From assembly GCF_000445105.1 (NCBI RefSeq), contig NZ_ATDP01000108.1:62001-126000 (forward strand): 64,000 bases of DNA. Reading direction: 5' to 3'. Positions 7,974-17,127 of this stretch are shown one piece after another (position 1 is the stretch's first letter; every line of letters begins with the position of its first letter). The notes under the pieces are model-generated. The model was not told where the DNA came from, did no database searches, and was given only the letters and a program-made list of their open reading frames with translations. This DNA is from Sphingobium lactosutens DS20. Its GTDB lineage: Bacteria > Pseudomonadota > Alphaproteobacteria > Sphingomonadales > Sphingomonadaceae. Both the position numbers and the translations under genes were made by a program.

Positions 7974-9103
7974 CAGATTCGCTCCACGACATTCCCGAAC
8001 AGGACCGCTCGACACGGCCCCAGACCCGCACCATCATCATCACGCTCGTCGCCCTTGCCGTTCTTCTCGGCGGTCTCTTCCTGTGGCGTTCGATCAAGGC
8101 CGGGCAGGGGCAGGGGTGGCAGCCGCAGGCGGTTCCGGTGGCGGCGGTTGTCGCTGCGCCCCGCGACGTTCCTGCAGGCCTGGAGGCGGTGGGAACGCTG
8201 ACGGCGGTGCGCGAAGTGACGCTCTCGCCTGAGGTTGCAGGCCGCGTCTCGACCCTCAACATCACGGCAGGGGCTCAGGTCCGTGCGGGATCGCTGCTGG
8301 TGCAACTTTTCGATGGGCCCGAGCGTGCCGACCGGCAAGCCGCCCAGGCAAGGGCGGCGTTCGCCAGCGTCCAGCTGGCCCGCTCGGAGCAGCTTGCCCC
8401 CACCGGTGCCGAGCCGCGCGAACTGCTGCAACAGCGCCGCGCCGAGCGCGACCAGGCGGTCGCGGCCGTGCGCCAGATCGATGCACGCCTCGTCCAGAAA
8501 CAGGTGCGCGCGCCCTTTTCGGGCGAGATCGGCATCCGCCGCGTCAACCTTGGCCAATATCTCAACCCGGGCGATCCAGTGGCGACGCTGACCGCACTCG
8601 ACCAGCTCTATGTCGAGTTCGCAGTGCCGCAACAGGAACTGGCGCGCCTCAAGCCCGGCTCATCCGTGATCGTGACCAGTGATGCCTATCCCGGCCGGAC
8701 GTTCAACGCGCGCGTCAACGCAGTCGAGCCCAAGATCGGCGAAGACACCCGCAACGTCAGTGTCCAGGCGCTCTTGCCTAATCCGGGCGGCACGCTCCGG
8801 CCCGGCATGTATGTGACAGCCTCGCTCACCCTTCCGCCCCAGACGGGCGCGATCGTCGTCCCCGCGACGGCCATCCAGACCTCCGCGCAGGGTGACAGCG
8901 TCATCGTCATCCGCGGCACGGACGCACGCAAGGGAGGCAAGGCTGAGGTCGTACCCGTCCGGACGGGACGGCGCGTCGGCAACGACGTCGTGATCGAGAA
9001 GGGGCTCAAGAGCGGCGATGTCGCGGTCTCGGAAGGCCAGCTTCGCGTTCAGCCAGGGGCCGAGCTCAAGGTCGCGAAGATCATTCAGGCGGGAGGACGC
9101 TGA
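7970..9103 (+). CDS. RND efflux periplasmic adaptor (membrane fusion protein), MexH-like
   Basis: Links the inner-membrane RND pump to the outer-membrane channel. The 377 residues start at the ATG preceded by GAGGTGA (7959-7965); the upstream extension in this frame looks non-coding. A membrane anchor (IIITLVALAVLLGGLFLW, about residues 20-37) is followed by a lipoyl/barrel-sandwich half-motif (GTLTAVREVTLSPEVAGRV), an alpha-hairpin (about residues 110-165) and beta-barrel domains (VRAPFSGEIGIRRVNLGQY). First gene of an adaptor-pump-channel operon. Closest in character to MexH of MexGHI-OpmD; substrate not determinable. Confidence 0.9.
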   Translation: MTDSLHDIPEQDRSTRPQTRTIIITLVALAVLLGGLFLWRSIKAGQGQGWQPQAVPVAAVVAAPRDVPAGLEAVGTLTAVREVTLSPEVAGRVSTLNITAGAQVRAGSLLVQLFDGPERADRQAAQARAAFASVQLARSEQLAPTGAEPRELLQQRRAERDQAVAAVRQIDARLVQKQVRAPFSGEIGIRRVNLGQYLNPGDPVATLTALDQLYVEFAVPQQELARLKPGSSVIVTSDAYPGRTFNARVNAVEPKIGEDTRNVSVQALLPNPGGTLRPGMYVTASLTLPPQTGAIVVPATAIQTSAQGDSVIVIRGTDARKGGKAEVVPVRTGRRVGNDVVIEKGLKSGDVAVSEGQLRVQPGAELKVAKIIQAGGR

Positions 9104-9104
9104 G

Positions 9105-12100
9105 ATGTCCTTCACCGACATATTCATTCGCCGCCCGATCCTGGCGATCGTCGTCAGCCTGCTCATCCTCCTTGTCGGCCTCAGCGCCATGTTCGTGCTT
9201 CCGATCCGGCAGTATCCGGGCATGGAAAGCGCGACCATCACGATCGACACGTCGCTTCCGGGCGCATCGCAGGACGTGATGCAAGGCTTTGTCACCACAC
9301 CGATAGCCCAGGCGATCGCGACCGCTAACGGCATCGAGTATCTGACCTCCACTTCGCTTCAAGGCAAGAGCCAGATCAAGGCGAAGCTGGTCCTCAACGC
9401 CAATGCGGATCGCTCCATGACCGAGATCCTCGCCAAAGTGCAGCAGGTCAAGTACCGGCTTCCGGCGGGCGTCACCGATCCCGTGATCGCCAAGATCACC
9501 GATGGCGCCTCGGCCATCCAGTATATCGCCTTCACGAGCAATACATTGTCCGCGCCGCAGATGGCGGATTTCGCGACGCGCGTCGCCCAACCGCTGATTA
9601 CCTCGGTTCCCGGCGTTGCTTCCGCGCCCGTCACCGGCGGGGCGCCGCTGGCCATGCGAATCTGGGTCGATCCGGTGAAGCTCGCGGCGCGCGGCCTTAC
9701 AGCCAGCGACCTCGCGGCTGCCCTGCGAACCAACAACGTGCAGGCAGCTCCCGGCCAGCTCAAGGGGGAGAGCACCGCGATCAACATCACCGCGGGCACC
9801 GACCTGCGCGACGTCGAATCCTTCCGCCAGATGGTCATCAAGACGGGGCAGGAGAGTGTCGTTCGTGTCCGCGACGTCGCGACCGTCGAACTGGGCGGGC
9901 AGAATTACGACGGCAGCTTCCTCACCGGCGGCAAGCCGAGCGTGACCATCGCCATTTCACCAACGCCTGATGGTAATCCTCTCGAGATCGTGAAGGCCGT
10001 AAAGGCACTGATCCCCGACATCCAGCGTGTCGCGCCGCCCGGCCTCAAGGTGACGAACGTGTTCGACCGGGCCCAGTTCGTCGACGCTTCGATCGAGGAA
10101 GTCGAGCATACGCTGATCGAGGCGATCGTCATCGTGATCGTCGTCATCTTCCTGTTCCTTGGCACGTTCCGCGCTGTCATCATCCCTGTCGTCACCATCC
10201 CGCTCTCGCTGCTGGGCACGGCGGCGCTGATGCTGGCCTTCGGTTTTTCCTTCAACCTCCTGACGCTGCTCGCCATGGTGCTGGCGATCGGCCTCGTCGT
10301 CGACGACGCCATTGTCGTGGTCGAGAACATCCATCGACATATCGAGGACGGCCTCAAACCCTTTGACGCCGCCCTCGTCGGCGCGCGCGAGATCATCGGC
10401 CCCGTCATCGCAATGACCATCACGCTCGCTGCGGTCTATGCCCCGATCGGTCTCATGGGCGGCCTCACTGGAGCGCTGTTCCGCGAGTTCGCCTTCACCC
10501 TGGCCGGCTCTGTGATCGTCTCCGGGATCATCGCGCTTACCCTGTCTCCGATGATGAGCGGCGCGCTGCTTCATTCGAAGATGGGGGAAGGGCGTCTGGC
10601 CCAGACGATCGAACGCAGCATGCACAAGATCACGGGCGGCTATGTGCGGCTGCTCGACAAGACGCTTGCCGCGCGGGCGGCCGTGCTGATCGTGGGCGTC
10701 ACGATCATGGCTGCCATCGTGGTACTGTTCACGGGTGCACAGCGCGAGTTGGCGCCGCAGGAGGACATGGGCTATGTCTTCGTCCAGACCAAGGCACCGC
10801 AATATGCCAATGTCGACTATACGGCGCGGTTCAGCGCCGAGGTCGAGCGCCTCTTCCACGCGCTTCCCGAATATAAGGACAGCTTTTTCGGAATCGGCGG
10901 CGACCAGAATGCCAATGGCGGCTTTGGCGGCATCGTCATGAAGGACTGGGCTGATCGCTCGCGCAACGGCGATCAAATCCAGGCGGAACTCGCCGGCCGT
11001 ACAGGCGCCGTAACGGGCGTGTTCGCAACCGCTTTCCAGGACAGCCCTCTGCCTGCGGGCAGTGGCGGCCTCCCCGTGCAGATGGTGATCCGCTCAGCCG
11101 ACGATTTCCCCGAGATCTACAAGACGCTCGAGGCGCTCAAGGGCGCAGCCTGGGGCAGCGGCCTGTTCGCCTTCGTCGACACCGACCTCGCCTTCGACAG
11201 CCCCGAGGCGCACATCAGTATCGACCAGGGCAAGGCGGGCGAGATGGGCGTGAGCATGTCCGCCATCGCCGACACGCTCGCGGTGATGGTGGGCGAGAAT
11301 TATGTCAATCGCTTCAACTGGCACGACCGCTCTTATGACGTCATCGCGCAGGTGCCCCAGGGCAAGCGGCTGACGCCGGACAATCTCGGCCATTTCTATG
11401 TGAAGGCAGCATCAGGCAGGCTGGTGCCGCTCTCCACCATAGCCCATGTGGAGGTACGGCCGCAGCCCAACCGTCTGCCCCAGTTCAACCAGATGAACTC
11501 GGCCACCCTCTCGGCCGTCCTGCTTCCCGGCGTGACGATGGGCCAGGCGGTCGACTTCCTGAAGAGCCAGCCGCTGCCGCCGGGCATGACCGTCGACTGG
11601 CTCTCGAACAGCCGGCAATATGTGCATGAAGGCAATCAGCTCACCGTTTCCTTCGGTTTCGCTCTGATCGTGATCTTCCTGGTACTTGCCGCCCAGTTCG
11701 AGAGCTTCCGCGATCCGCTGGTCATTCTGGTCACCGTGCCGCTCGCAGTGTGCGGCGCGCTGGTGCCGCTTTACCTCGGCTTCACCACGCTCAACATCTA
11801 CACGCAGATCGGCCTGGTGACGCTGATAGGCCTCATCTCCAAGCACGGCATCCTGATGGTCTCCTTCGCCAATGAGATGCAGCATAGCGAAGGGTGGGGC
11901 AAGATGGAGGCAATCCGTCATGCCGCCGCCGTCCGCATGCGGCCAGTCCTCATGACGACCGCCGCGATGGTCGCAGGTCTCGTGCCGCTGTTATTCGCGG
12001 GTGGCGCAGGGGCGAACAGCCGCTTTGCGATCGGCATCGTCGTCGTCATGGGCATGCTCATTGGTACGCTGTTCACGCTGTTCGTGCTGCCGACCGTCTA

Positions 12101-12203
12101 CACGCTGCTCGCAGCCGACCACCGGCCCAAAGCGAAGCCGGAAAGCGAGCCGACTGATGCCCCCACCGACACGCCGCTCGAAGGAGGGCTGGCCCATGCG
12201 TAA
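9105..12203 (+). CDS. RND multidrug efflux permease, HAE1 family, MexI-like
   Basis: Proton-driven inner-membrane trimeric pump, 1032 residues, full length for the family. It starts MSFTDIFIRRPILA, typical of the MexI/MdtBC-like branch, one base after the adaptor stop. Twelve membrane segments are expected; TM1 is at residues 12-28, and the TM4 acidic pair Asp400-Asp401 (GLVVDDAIVVVEN) forms the proton relay. A second membrane repeat (LTVSFGFALIVIFLVLAAQ, then LGFTTLNIYTQIGLVTLIGLIS) lies in the C-terminal half. Its stop overlaps the outer-membrane factor start. Substrate unknown; the soxR/sodB setting suggests redox-active compounds. Confidence 0.93.
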   Translation: MSFTDIFIRRPILAIVVSLLILLVGLSAMFVLPIRQYPGMESATITIDTSLPGASQDVMQGFVTTPIAQAIATANGIEYLTSTSLQGKSQIKAKLVLNANADRSMTEILAKVQQVKYRLPAGVTDPVIAKITDGASAIQYIAFTSNTLSAPQMADFATRVAQPLITSVPGVASAPVTGGAPLAMRIWVDPVKLAARGLTASDLAAALRTNNVQAAPGQLKGESTAINITAGTDLRDVESFRQMVIKTGQESVVRVRDVATVELGGQNYDGSFLTGGKPSVTIAISPTPDGNPLEIVKAVKALIPDIQRVAPPGLKVTNVFDRAQFVDASIEEVEHTLIEAIVIVIVVIFLFLGTFRAVIIPVVTIPLSLLGTAALMLAFGFSFNLLTLLAMVLAIGLVVDDAIVVVENIHRHIEDGLKPFDAALVGAREIIGPVIAMTITLAAVYAPIGLMGGLTGALFREFAFTLAGSVIVSGIIALTLSPMMSGALLHSKMGEGRLAQTIERSMHKITGGYVRLLDKTLAARAAVLIVGVTIMAAIVVLFTGAQRELAPQEDMGYVFVQTKAPQYANVDYTARFSAEVERLFHALPEYKDSFFGIGGDQNANGGFGGIVMKDWADRSRNGDQIQAELAGRTGAVTGVFATAFQDSPLPAGSGGLPVQMVIRSADDFPEIYKTLEALKGAAWGSGLFAFVDTDLAFDSPEAHISIDQGKAGEMGVSMSAIADTLAVMVGENYVNRFNWHDRSYDVIAQVPQGKRLTPDNLGHFYVKAASGRLVPLSTIAHVEVRPQPNRLPQFNQMNSATLSAVLLPGVTMGQAVDFLKSQPLPPGMTVDWLSNSRQYVHEGNQLTVSFGFALIVIFLVLAAQFESFRDPLVILVTVPLAVCGALVPLYLGFTTLNIYTQIGLVTLIGLISKHGILMVSFANEMQHSEGWGKMEAIRHAAAVRMRPVLMTTAAMVAGLVPLLFAGGAGANSRFAIGIVVVMGMLIGTLFTLFVLPTVYTLLAADHRPKAKPESEPTDAPTDTPLEGGLAHA

Positions 12204-13698
12204 ATACTCCTGTGTCCTGGCACCGCTTGCCGGCCTGGCGCTCTCCTCCTGCGCGGTGGGGCCCAACTACCGGCCGCCTGCGCCGCCGGTGAGAGCGGCC
12301 GGTGCCTTCGTCACCACCGGGCCGGCGATCGATCCGGCATCGGTGCTGCCCGACGACTGGTGGAAGCTCTACAACGATCGGGCTCTCGACGACCTGGTAG
12401 CCCGCGCTTTTGCCGCTAACAGCGATCTGCGCGTAGCATCCGCCAACCTTGCAAAAGCCCGGGCAGTGCTGGCCGAGGCGCGGGCCGGCAGGCTGCCGTC
12501 CACAACCGCCAATGGCGGCGTCACCTATGGCGACGGCATCCAGGGCGGCGGTCAGGCGGGCTTTCCCGGCAATCTGGGCGACGCCCAATGGTCACAGTTC
12601 GCGGGCATGTCGCTGTCCTGGGAGGTCGATCTTTTCGGCCGTGTTTCCCGCGCGGTCCAGGCGGCGCGGGCTGACGCGGCGGCGGTCGAGGCGGCTCGTG
12701 ATGCGGTAAGGGTCACAGTCGTGGCCGAAACCACGCGCGCCTACCTCAACGCCTGCTCGTCGGCTTACGCGCTGGATGTCGCGCGCCAGTCCTACAAGGC
12801 TAGCGGCGAAAGCCTCAGGCTTGTCTCCGAGCAGGAGAAGGCGGGATCGGTTGGCAAGCTCGATGTCGAGCGCGCCGGCGCCGCGACCGCGACTGCACGT
12901 GCCGCCATCCCCGCGCTCGAAGGACAGCAGCAGGTCGCGCTGTTCGAATTGGCGGCGCTGCTCGGCACCACCCCCGATCAGGTCCCCGAGACCGCGCGCC
13001 GATGCACGGCGCCGCCCGGGCCCACCGCCTCGATCCCCGTCGGCGACGGCGCGGCCTTACTGCGGCGCCGCCCGGACCTCAGGCAAGCTGAGCGTCAGCT
13101 TGCTGCCGACACGGCACGGATCGGCGTGGCGACCGCGGATCTTTATCCCAAGATCAGCCTGGGCGGCTCGGGCAACTTCTTCCGCAACGATTCCGTTCGG
13201 GGAGACAACAGCTTCACCTTCTCGCTAGGGCCGCTCATCTCATGGAGTTTCCCCAATGTCGCGGTGGCGCGGGCGCGCATCCGGCAGGCGAAGGCACAGG
13301 GCGAGGCGTCACTTGCGGCATTCGATGGCCGCCTCATCACCGCGCTCAAGGAGGTCGAGCAGGCGCTGACGATCGTCGCCACGGAACAACGCCGGCTCGA
13401 CGCCCTAGGCGAAGCGCAGGATCGTGCGGAGAAAGCCTACAAGTTTGCTGATCTGCGCTACCGTGCCGGCTCGGTCGGCTACCTCGATGTGCTGGTGGCG
13501 CAAGGCGAGATGCTCGATGCGCGCAGCAGCTATGCGAGCTCGATCCAGCGACTCTCCTCGGGGCGGGTCGATCTGTTCAAGGCGCTTGGCGGGGGATGGC
13601 AGAGCCGCGCGGACGGGCAGGCGCAAGCAAGGCGGGCGGCCAGTCCTGCGCTGGCATCGTCGGCAAAAGAGCTAGCGTCCAATGCGGCGGATCGCTGA
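12196..13698 (+). CDS. Outer-membrane efflux lipoprotein, NodT/OpmD-like
   Basis: Trimeric outer-membrane channel of the RND system. The 500 residues begin with a lipoprotein signal MRKYSCVLAPLAGLALSSC (lipobox cysteine 19), followed by AVGPNYRPP, the usual start of NodT-type factors. Two outer-membrane-efflux repeats can be seen (DLRVASANLAKARA and later RIGVATADLYPKISLGGSGNF). The start overlaps the pump gene by 8 bases. The C-terminal ~25 residues are low complexity and overlap the next gene. Confidence 0.92.
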   Translation: MRKYSCVLAPLAGLALSSCAVGPNYRPPAPPVRAAGAFVTTGPAIDPASVLPDDWWKLYNDRALDDLVARAFAANSDLRVASANLAKARAVLAEARAGRLPSTTANGGVTYGDGIQGGGQAGFPGNLGDAQWSQFAGMSLSWEVDLFGRVSRAVQAARADAAAVEAARDAVRVTVVAETTRAYLNACSSAYALDVARQSYKASGESLRLVSEQEKAGSVGKLDVERAGAATATARAAIPALEGQQQVALFELAALLGTTPDQVPETARRCTAPPGPTASIPVGDGAALLRRRPDLRQAERQLAADTARIGVATADLYPKISLGGSGNFFRNDSVRGDNSFTFSLGPLISWSFPNVAVARARIRQAKAQGEASLAAFDGRLITALKEVEQALTIVATEQRRLDALGEAQDRAEKAYKFADLRYRAGSVGYLDVLVAQGEMLDARSSYASSIQRLSSGRVDLFKALGGGWQSRADGQAQARRAASPALASSAKELASNAADR

Positions 13699-14092
13699 CG
13701 CGGCTCTGCCGTTGGGCCTCGCCGCCTTTTTCCTGATCGGCGGTCTCGTCAACGGCACCGCTTCAGATGCGACCATGGCGCAGTATGTCGCATGGGGCTA
13801 TCCGCGCTGGTTTCCCTATGTCACGGCGGCGATGGAGGGAGCCAGCGTCATTCTGCTGATCCTTGCGCGTACCCGCCTCGTCGGCGCCGCGCTTGGCACG
13901 GCGGTCATGACAGCAGCCCTGGCGACGCTGATCCGAGCCGGAGAATATCTCTATGCCGCCACACCTGCCGCGCTCATTTTCCTGAGCGCCTTGGCGGGTT
14001 GCCGGGCGCTTGCGTACGAAAAAGTGATCACAGTCGAGACTGTACCGGAGCATGATCGCAACGCAAATCCATGGGGAGGGTATGAAGCTTGA
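13682..14092 (+). CDS. DoxX-like integral membrane protein (first of a pair)
   Basis: 136 residues with about four hydrophobic segments (LPLGLAAFFLIGGLVNG; ITAAMEGASVILLIL-like; GAALGTAVMTAALATLI; AALIFLSALAGC). The pattern fits DoxX/MexG-type small membrane proteins. Its start overlaps the channel-protein gene, so it belongs to the same operon. In Pseudomonas, MexG, a DoxX-family protein, is encoded with MexHI-OpmD, which supports the comparison. The function of these proteins is poorly known. Confidence 0.65.
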   Translation: MRRIADAALPLGLAAFFLIGGLVNGTASDATMAQYVAWGYPRWFPYVTAAMEGASVILLILARTRLVGAALGTAVMTAALATLIRAGEYLYAATPAALIFLSALAGCRALAYEKVITVETVPEHDRNANPWGGYEA

Positions 14093-14412
14093 GCGTCTCT
14101 CACCTGTTACCCTGGATCCTTGCCGTCCTCCTCATGGCGGGCGGCGTTCTAAATCTGTCAGCGCCGGTGCGCATCCGCAGGCGCTATGCGCGCCTCGGTT
14201 ACGGCCCCCGGCTGCGTTACCTCGTGGCCGGCGGCGAAATCCTCGCGGCAGGCCTCGTGGCGCTACCCGCAACGCGGGCGATGGGCGCAGCGCTCGCCAT
14301 TGCAATCCTCTCCGCGATCATCGGCAGCGCGCTTGCCCATCGCCAACCGGGCATGATCGGTGTTTCCGCGTTCCTTTTATTGGTGGCGCTCATGACCATC
14401 GCGATTTCCTGA
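14089..14412 (+). CDS. DoxX-like integral membrane protein (second of a pair)
   Basis: 107 residues, four hydrophobic helices (LLPWILAVLLMAGGVLNL; YLVAGGEILAAGLVAL; MGAALAIAILSAIIGSAL; VSAFLLLVALMTIAIS), so almost all membrane. The most likely start is a TTG whose TG is shared with the TGA of the preceding gene (TTGA overlap), implying coupled translation. Its similarity to DoxX/DoxD-type proteins rests on size and topology. The tandem pair may replace the single MexG of related systems. Confidence 0.6.
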   Translation: MSVSHLLPWILAVLLMAGGVLNLSAPVRIRRRYARLGYGPRLRYLVAGGEILAAGLVALPATRAMGAALAIAILSAIIGSALAHRQPGMIGVSAFLLLVALMTIAIS

Positions 14413-14443
14413 CCACAACTCCATAAGATCGAGGAGCAGACCC

Positions 14444-15076
14444 ATGACCTTTACTCTTCCAGCATTGCCATATTCCAAGAACGACTTTGGCGACCTGATC
14501 TCGCCCGAGACCTTCGACTATCATCACGGCAAGCATCACAATGCCTATATTGTGAAGGCCAATGAACTGGTCGCCGCCGATCCAGCCCTGCAGGGCAAGT
14601 CGCTAGTCGAACTGATCGAGCTGACCGCCGCTCAGGGTCCCAAGGGGCTGTTTAACCAGGTCGGCCAGATCTGGAACCACAGCTTCTACTGGCTCGGCCT
14701 CAGCCCGGAGAAGAAGGAGCCGACTGGCGCATTGCTCGAGCTGATCAATGAGGCGTTCGGTTCGGTGGACGCATTGATCGAAAAGCTGAAGGCCGAAGCG
14801 GTTGGCCATTTCGCGAGCGGATGGGCGGCGCTCAACCTCAAGGACGGCAAGCTGGAGGTGACCTCCTATCACGATGCCGATACGCCTGTCGCGCATGGCG
14901 CGGTGCCGCTCCTTATCCTCGACGTCTGGGAGCATGCCTATTACATAGACTATCGCAACGCACGTCCAGACTATGCTGACAAGATCCTGCGCAATGCGAT
15001 CGATTGGGATTTCGTCGCGCAGAATCTCGATGGTATGGGCCTGACCCGGGCCGACCAGCCAGGCAAGGCTTCCTGA
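14444..15076 (+). CDS. sodB: Superoxide dismutase [Fe], SodB
   Basis: Converts superoxide to hydrogen peroxide and oxygen in the cytoplasm. The 210 residues start MTFTLPALPYSKNDF, typical of alphaproteobacterial FeSOD. Metal ligands are His27 (DYHHGKHH), His79 (IWNHSFYW), Asp160 and His164 (LDVWEHAYY). Gln75 in FNQVGQIWNH is the position usually glutamine in iron rather than manganese enzymes. No signal peptide. It starts 31 bases after the DoxX pair behind gaggag, so it may be co-transcribed with the efflux operon. Confidence 0.93.
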   Translation: MTFTLPALPYSKNDFGDLISPETFDYHHGKHHNAYIVKANELVAADPALQGKSLVELIELTAAQGPKGLFNQVGQIWNHSFYWLGLSPEKKEPTGALLELINEAFGSVDALIEKLKAEAVGHFASGWAALNLKDGKLEVTSYHDADTPVAHGAVPLLILDVWEHAYYIDYRNARPDYADKILRNAIDWDFVAQNLDGMGLTRADQPGKAS

Positions 15077-15107
15077 ACCGCAGCGGCTTCATATGAGGAG
15101 GTGTCAG

Positions 15108-16118
15108 GTGACCGGCACACGCGAAATTTGCCTCAGGAAACATCCTGTGGGATCACTTGGTGTCGATGATTTCGAAACCGTCGAACGAGAGTTGGCAGCG
15201 CCGGACAAGGGCGAAGTCCAGGTGCGCAATCTTTGGATGTCAGTCGACCCTGTCACCCGTCTGCGTATGAATCGCAACGATGACCAGAACATCGCGCCGC
15301 CAGCCTTCGCTCTCGGTGATGTCCTGGATGGCGGGGCTGTAGGGGAGGTGATCGCTTCGCGAGACCCGGCCTTTGCCATCGGAGATTTGGTGCAGTCGTG
15401 GCTGGGCTGGCGCGAGGCCTTCAATGCGCCGGCCTCATCGTTGCAGAAGCTCGATCCCGGCGGTCTGCCACCGCAATCCTTTCTGGGCGCGGCCGGCGCC
15501 ACGGGTTTGGTTGGTTATGTCGGTCTAGTCCACGTTGGAAGACCGAAGGATGGCGAGGTCATTTTCGTATCGAGTGCCGCGGGTGCGGTGGGCTTGATGG
15601 TGTGCCAGATGGCTAAGGCGATGGGATTGAAAGTCATCGGCTCGGCGGGCGGTCCCGACAAGATCGCCTTGCTACGCGAGATCGGCGTCGATGAGGTTAT
15701 AGACTACAAAGCCGCAGGCGATCTCACCGCTGCCCTGACAGCCGTCGCACCAGAGGGAATCGACATTTATTTCGACAATGTGGGCGGTGAGCATCTGGAG
15801 GCGGCCATCAATGCCGGGCGGCCGTCTGCCCGTATCATCCTTTGCGGTGCGATTTCGGCCTATAATGGCTCGGAAGCTCCGTCAGGCCCGCGAAATCTCG
15901 TGCTGATGATCGGAAAGCAGATGCGGATGGAGGGCGTCACGCTGTTGGCGCAGCTCGACAAGATGGCGGAATATCGGTCCCATCTCGCTTCTTGGATATC
16001 CCAAGGTAAGATCACATGGCGCGAAACCATAGTAGAGGGCATCGAACGTGCTCCTGACGCATTGGTTCGGCTTTTCGATGGCAAGGTTATCGGGAAGATG
16101 CTGGTCAAGCTCGCGTAA
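15108..16118 (+). CDS. NADPH-dependent medium-chain reductase, CurA / prostaglandin-reductase type
   Basis: Zinc-free medium-chain dehydrogenase/reductase that reduces carbon-carbon double bonds of unsaturated ketones or aldehydes with NADPH. An N-terminal GroES-like part (NLWMSVDPVTRLRMN) is followed by the nucleotide-binding motif VSSAAGAVGLMVCQMAKAMG (about residues 145-164) and the family signature GIDIYFDNVGGEHL. I chose GTG at 15108, 336 residues, because AGGAGGTG at 15096-15103 lies just upstream; an ATG at 15093 is in frame. An HxlR regulator follows. The paralogue at 23464-24486 has the same architecture. Confidence 0.87.
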   Translation: MTGTREICLRKHPVGSLGVDDFETVERELAAPDKGEVQVRNLWMSVDPVTRLRMNRNDDQNIAPPAFALGDVLDGGAVGEVIASRDPAFAIGDLVQSWLGWREAFNAPASSLQKLDPGGLPPQSFLGAAGATGLVGYVGLVHVGRPKDGEVIFVSSAAGAVGLMVCQMAKAMGLKVIGSAGGPDKIALLREIGVDEVIDYKAAGDLTAALTAVAPEGIDIYFDNVGGEHLEAAINAGRPSARIILCGAISAYNGSEAPSGPRNLVLMIGKQMRMEGVTLLAQLDKMAEYRSHLASWISQGKITWRETIVEGIERAPDALVRLFDGKVIGKMLVKLA

Positions 16119-16177
16119 ATACAAATTCCAAGTATTCACGACCTGCATTTGGACCTTTCTCGCATATTGGATGAAGC

Positions 16178-16555
16178 ATGAATAATAATCATCCAGAGGC
16201 ACAGAATAATTTATATTCTCAAGCGAATAATGCGATTTCTCAGATTGGAGGTAAATGGACTATTCTCATTGTTGCCGCCCTCTCCAAGCGACCTCATCGT
16301 TTCAACGAACTGAAGCGGAAGGTGCAAGGGATTTCACAGCGCATGCTGACCCTCAGGCTTCAGGCGCTGCAACGCGATGGACTGCTCCACCGAACGGTCA
16401 TCCGAACTATGCCGGTGCGGGTGGAATACAGCTTGACGGCGCTCGGACATTCCCTTGCCATTCCGCTGAACGAGATTGCTTGCTGGGCCGAGGCGAACTC
16501 CGCAGTCATAGAACTTGCCCGTTCTGAGTTCGATGGTCGAAATGCGCGGAGCTAA
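16178..16555 (+). CDS. HxlR-family winged-helix regulator
   Basis: 125 residues, compact HxlR/MarR-like DNA-binding protein: GGKWTILIVAALSKRPHRFNELKRK (recognition region), GISQRMLTLRLQALQRDGLL, and a wing with RVEYSLTALG. HxlR regulators usually control an adjacent reductase or oxidoreductase in response to reactive electrophiles or quinones, so the medium-chain reductase 60 bases upstream is the likely target. No cysteine matching the classic N-terminal redox sensor is present near the start, so the signal is unclear. Confidence 0.87.
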   Translation: MNNNHPEAQNNLYSQANNAISQIGGKWTILIVAALSKRPHRFNELKRKVQGISQRMLTLRLQALQRDGLLHRTVIRTMPVRVEYSLTALGHSLAIPLNEIACWAEANSAVIELARSEFDGRNARS

Positions 16556-17040
16556 AGGTGCAGTTCGGGAGGATGCACAGGGAGTATTTGGTCTGGCCGA
16601 GTGACGTCCAAGCCGGGACCCTCTGATTCGTTACGGCGCATGACCCTCAATGCTATCGGGCCTGATTGAAAGAACGCCCCGCTGTTCAAAGTGGCATTCA
16701 GCAAATTTAGCCTGAAAGTCTTAGGCAACAGGGATCGCGGTGGCGACCTGATCGGATGAGGGTGGTGGCGTTCTCTCTGCGATGAGAGCGATGCTGGCGC
16801 GTTTGTGAACCTCAGTAGGAGGATCGGCTCAAGATAGTAGGACCGTCGAACGCGCGCCTTAGGGAGGGAACTCTCAACTTACCCCTGTCCTTGCACCTCA
16901 ATAGGCACGCGTCGGGAAATACCGACATCGTCCCCGCCTGGACGAATTCACGGACCAAGGGCGGGGTGATGTCTGCATCGAATTATTGCCGAGCCCCATT
17001 CTCGTCTGGAGAGAAGCCGAACAGGAAAAGCTGCGCAGCC
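16556..17040. other. Intergenic stretch with no gene recognised
   Basis: About 485 bases after the HxlR gene. Open frames here are short and look like chance readings. I see no RNA gene and no clear insertion-sequence end. It ends at an operator/promoter (17041-17069). Confidence 0.5.
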
Positions 17041-17069
17041 TTGAAATCGCTTCTATATAGAAGTATATG
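17041..17069 (+). promoter_or_regulatory. Shared operator, site A, within a rightward promoter
   Basis: The 14-bp perfect palindrome CTTCTATATAGAAG (17050-17063) lies in the 17-bp spacer between TTGAAA (17041-17046) and TATATG (17064-17069). It is one of five near-identical copies in the window (others at 21329, 38100, 43391 and 44414). The nearest downstream start with a good ribosome-binding site is at 17128. Confidence 0.75.
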
Positions 17070-17127
17070 TGTCAGCGATCGGAGCGACATGCCGATGGAT
17101 GGGGCACGCTGCGAGGAGGGCATCGTC

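Noticed and set aside
9018..9104. Earlier start for the RND permease
   Set aside because: It overlaps the adaptor gene; homology and spacing favour ATG 9105.
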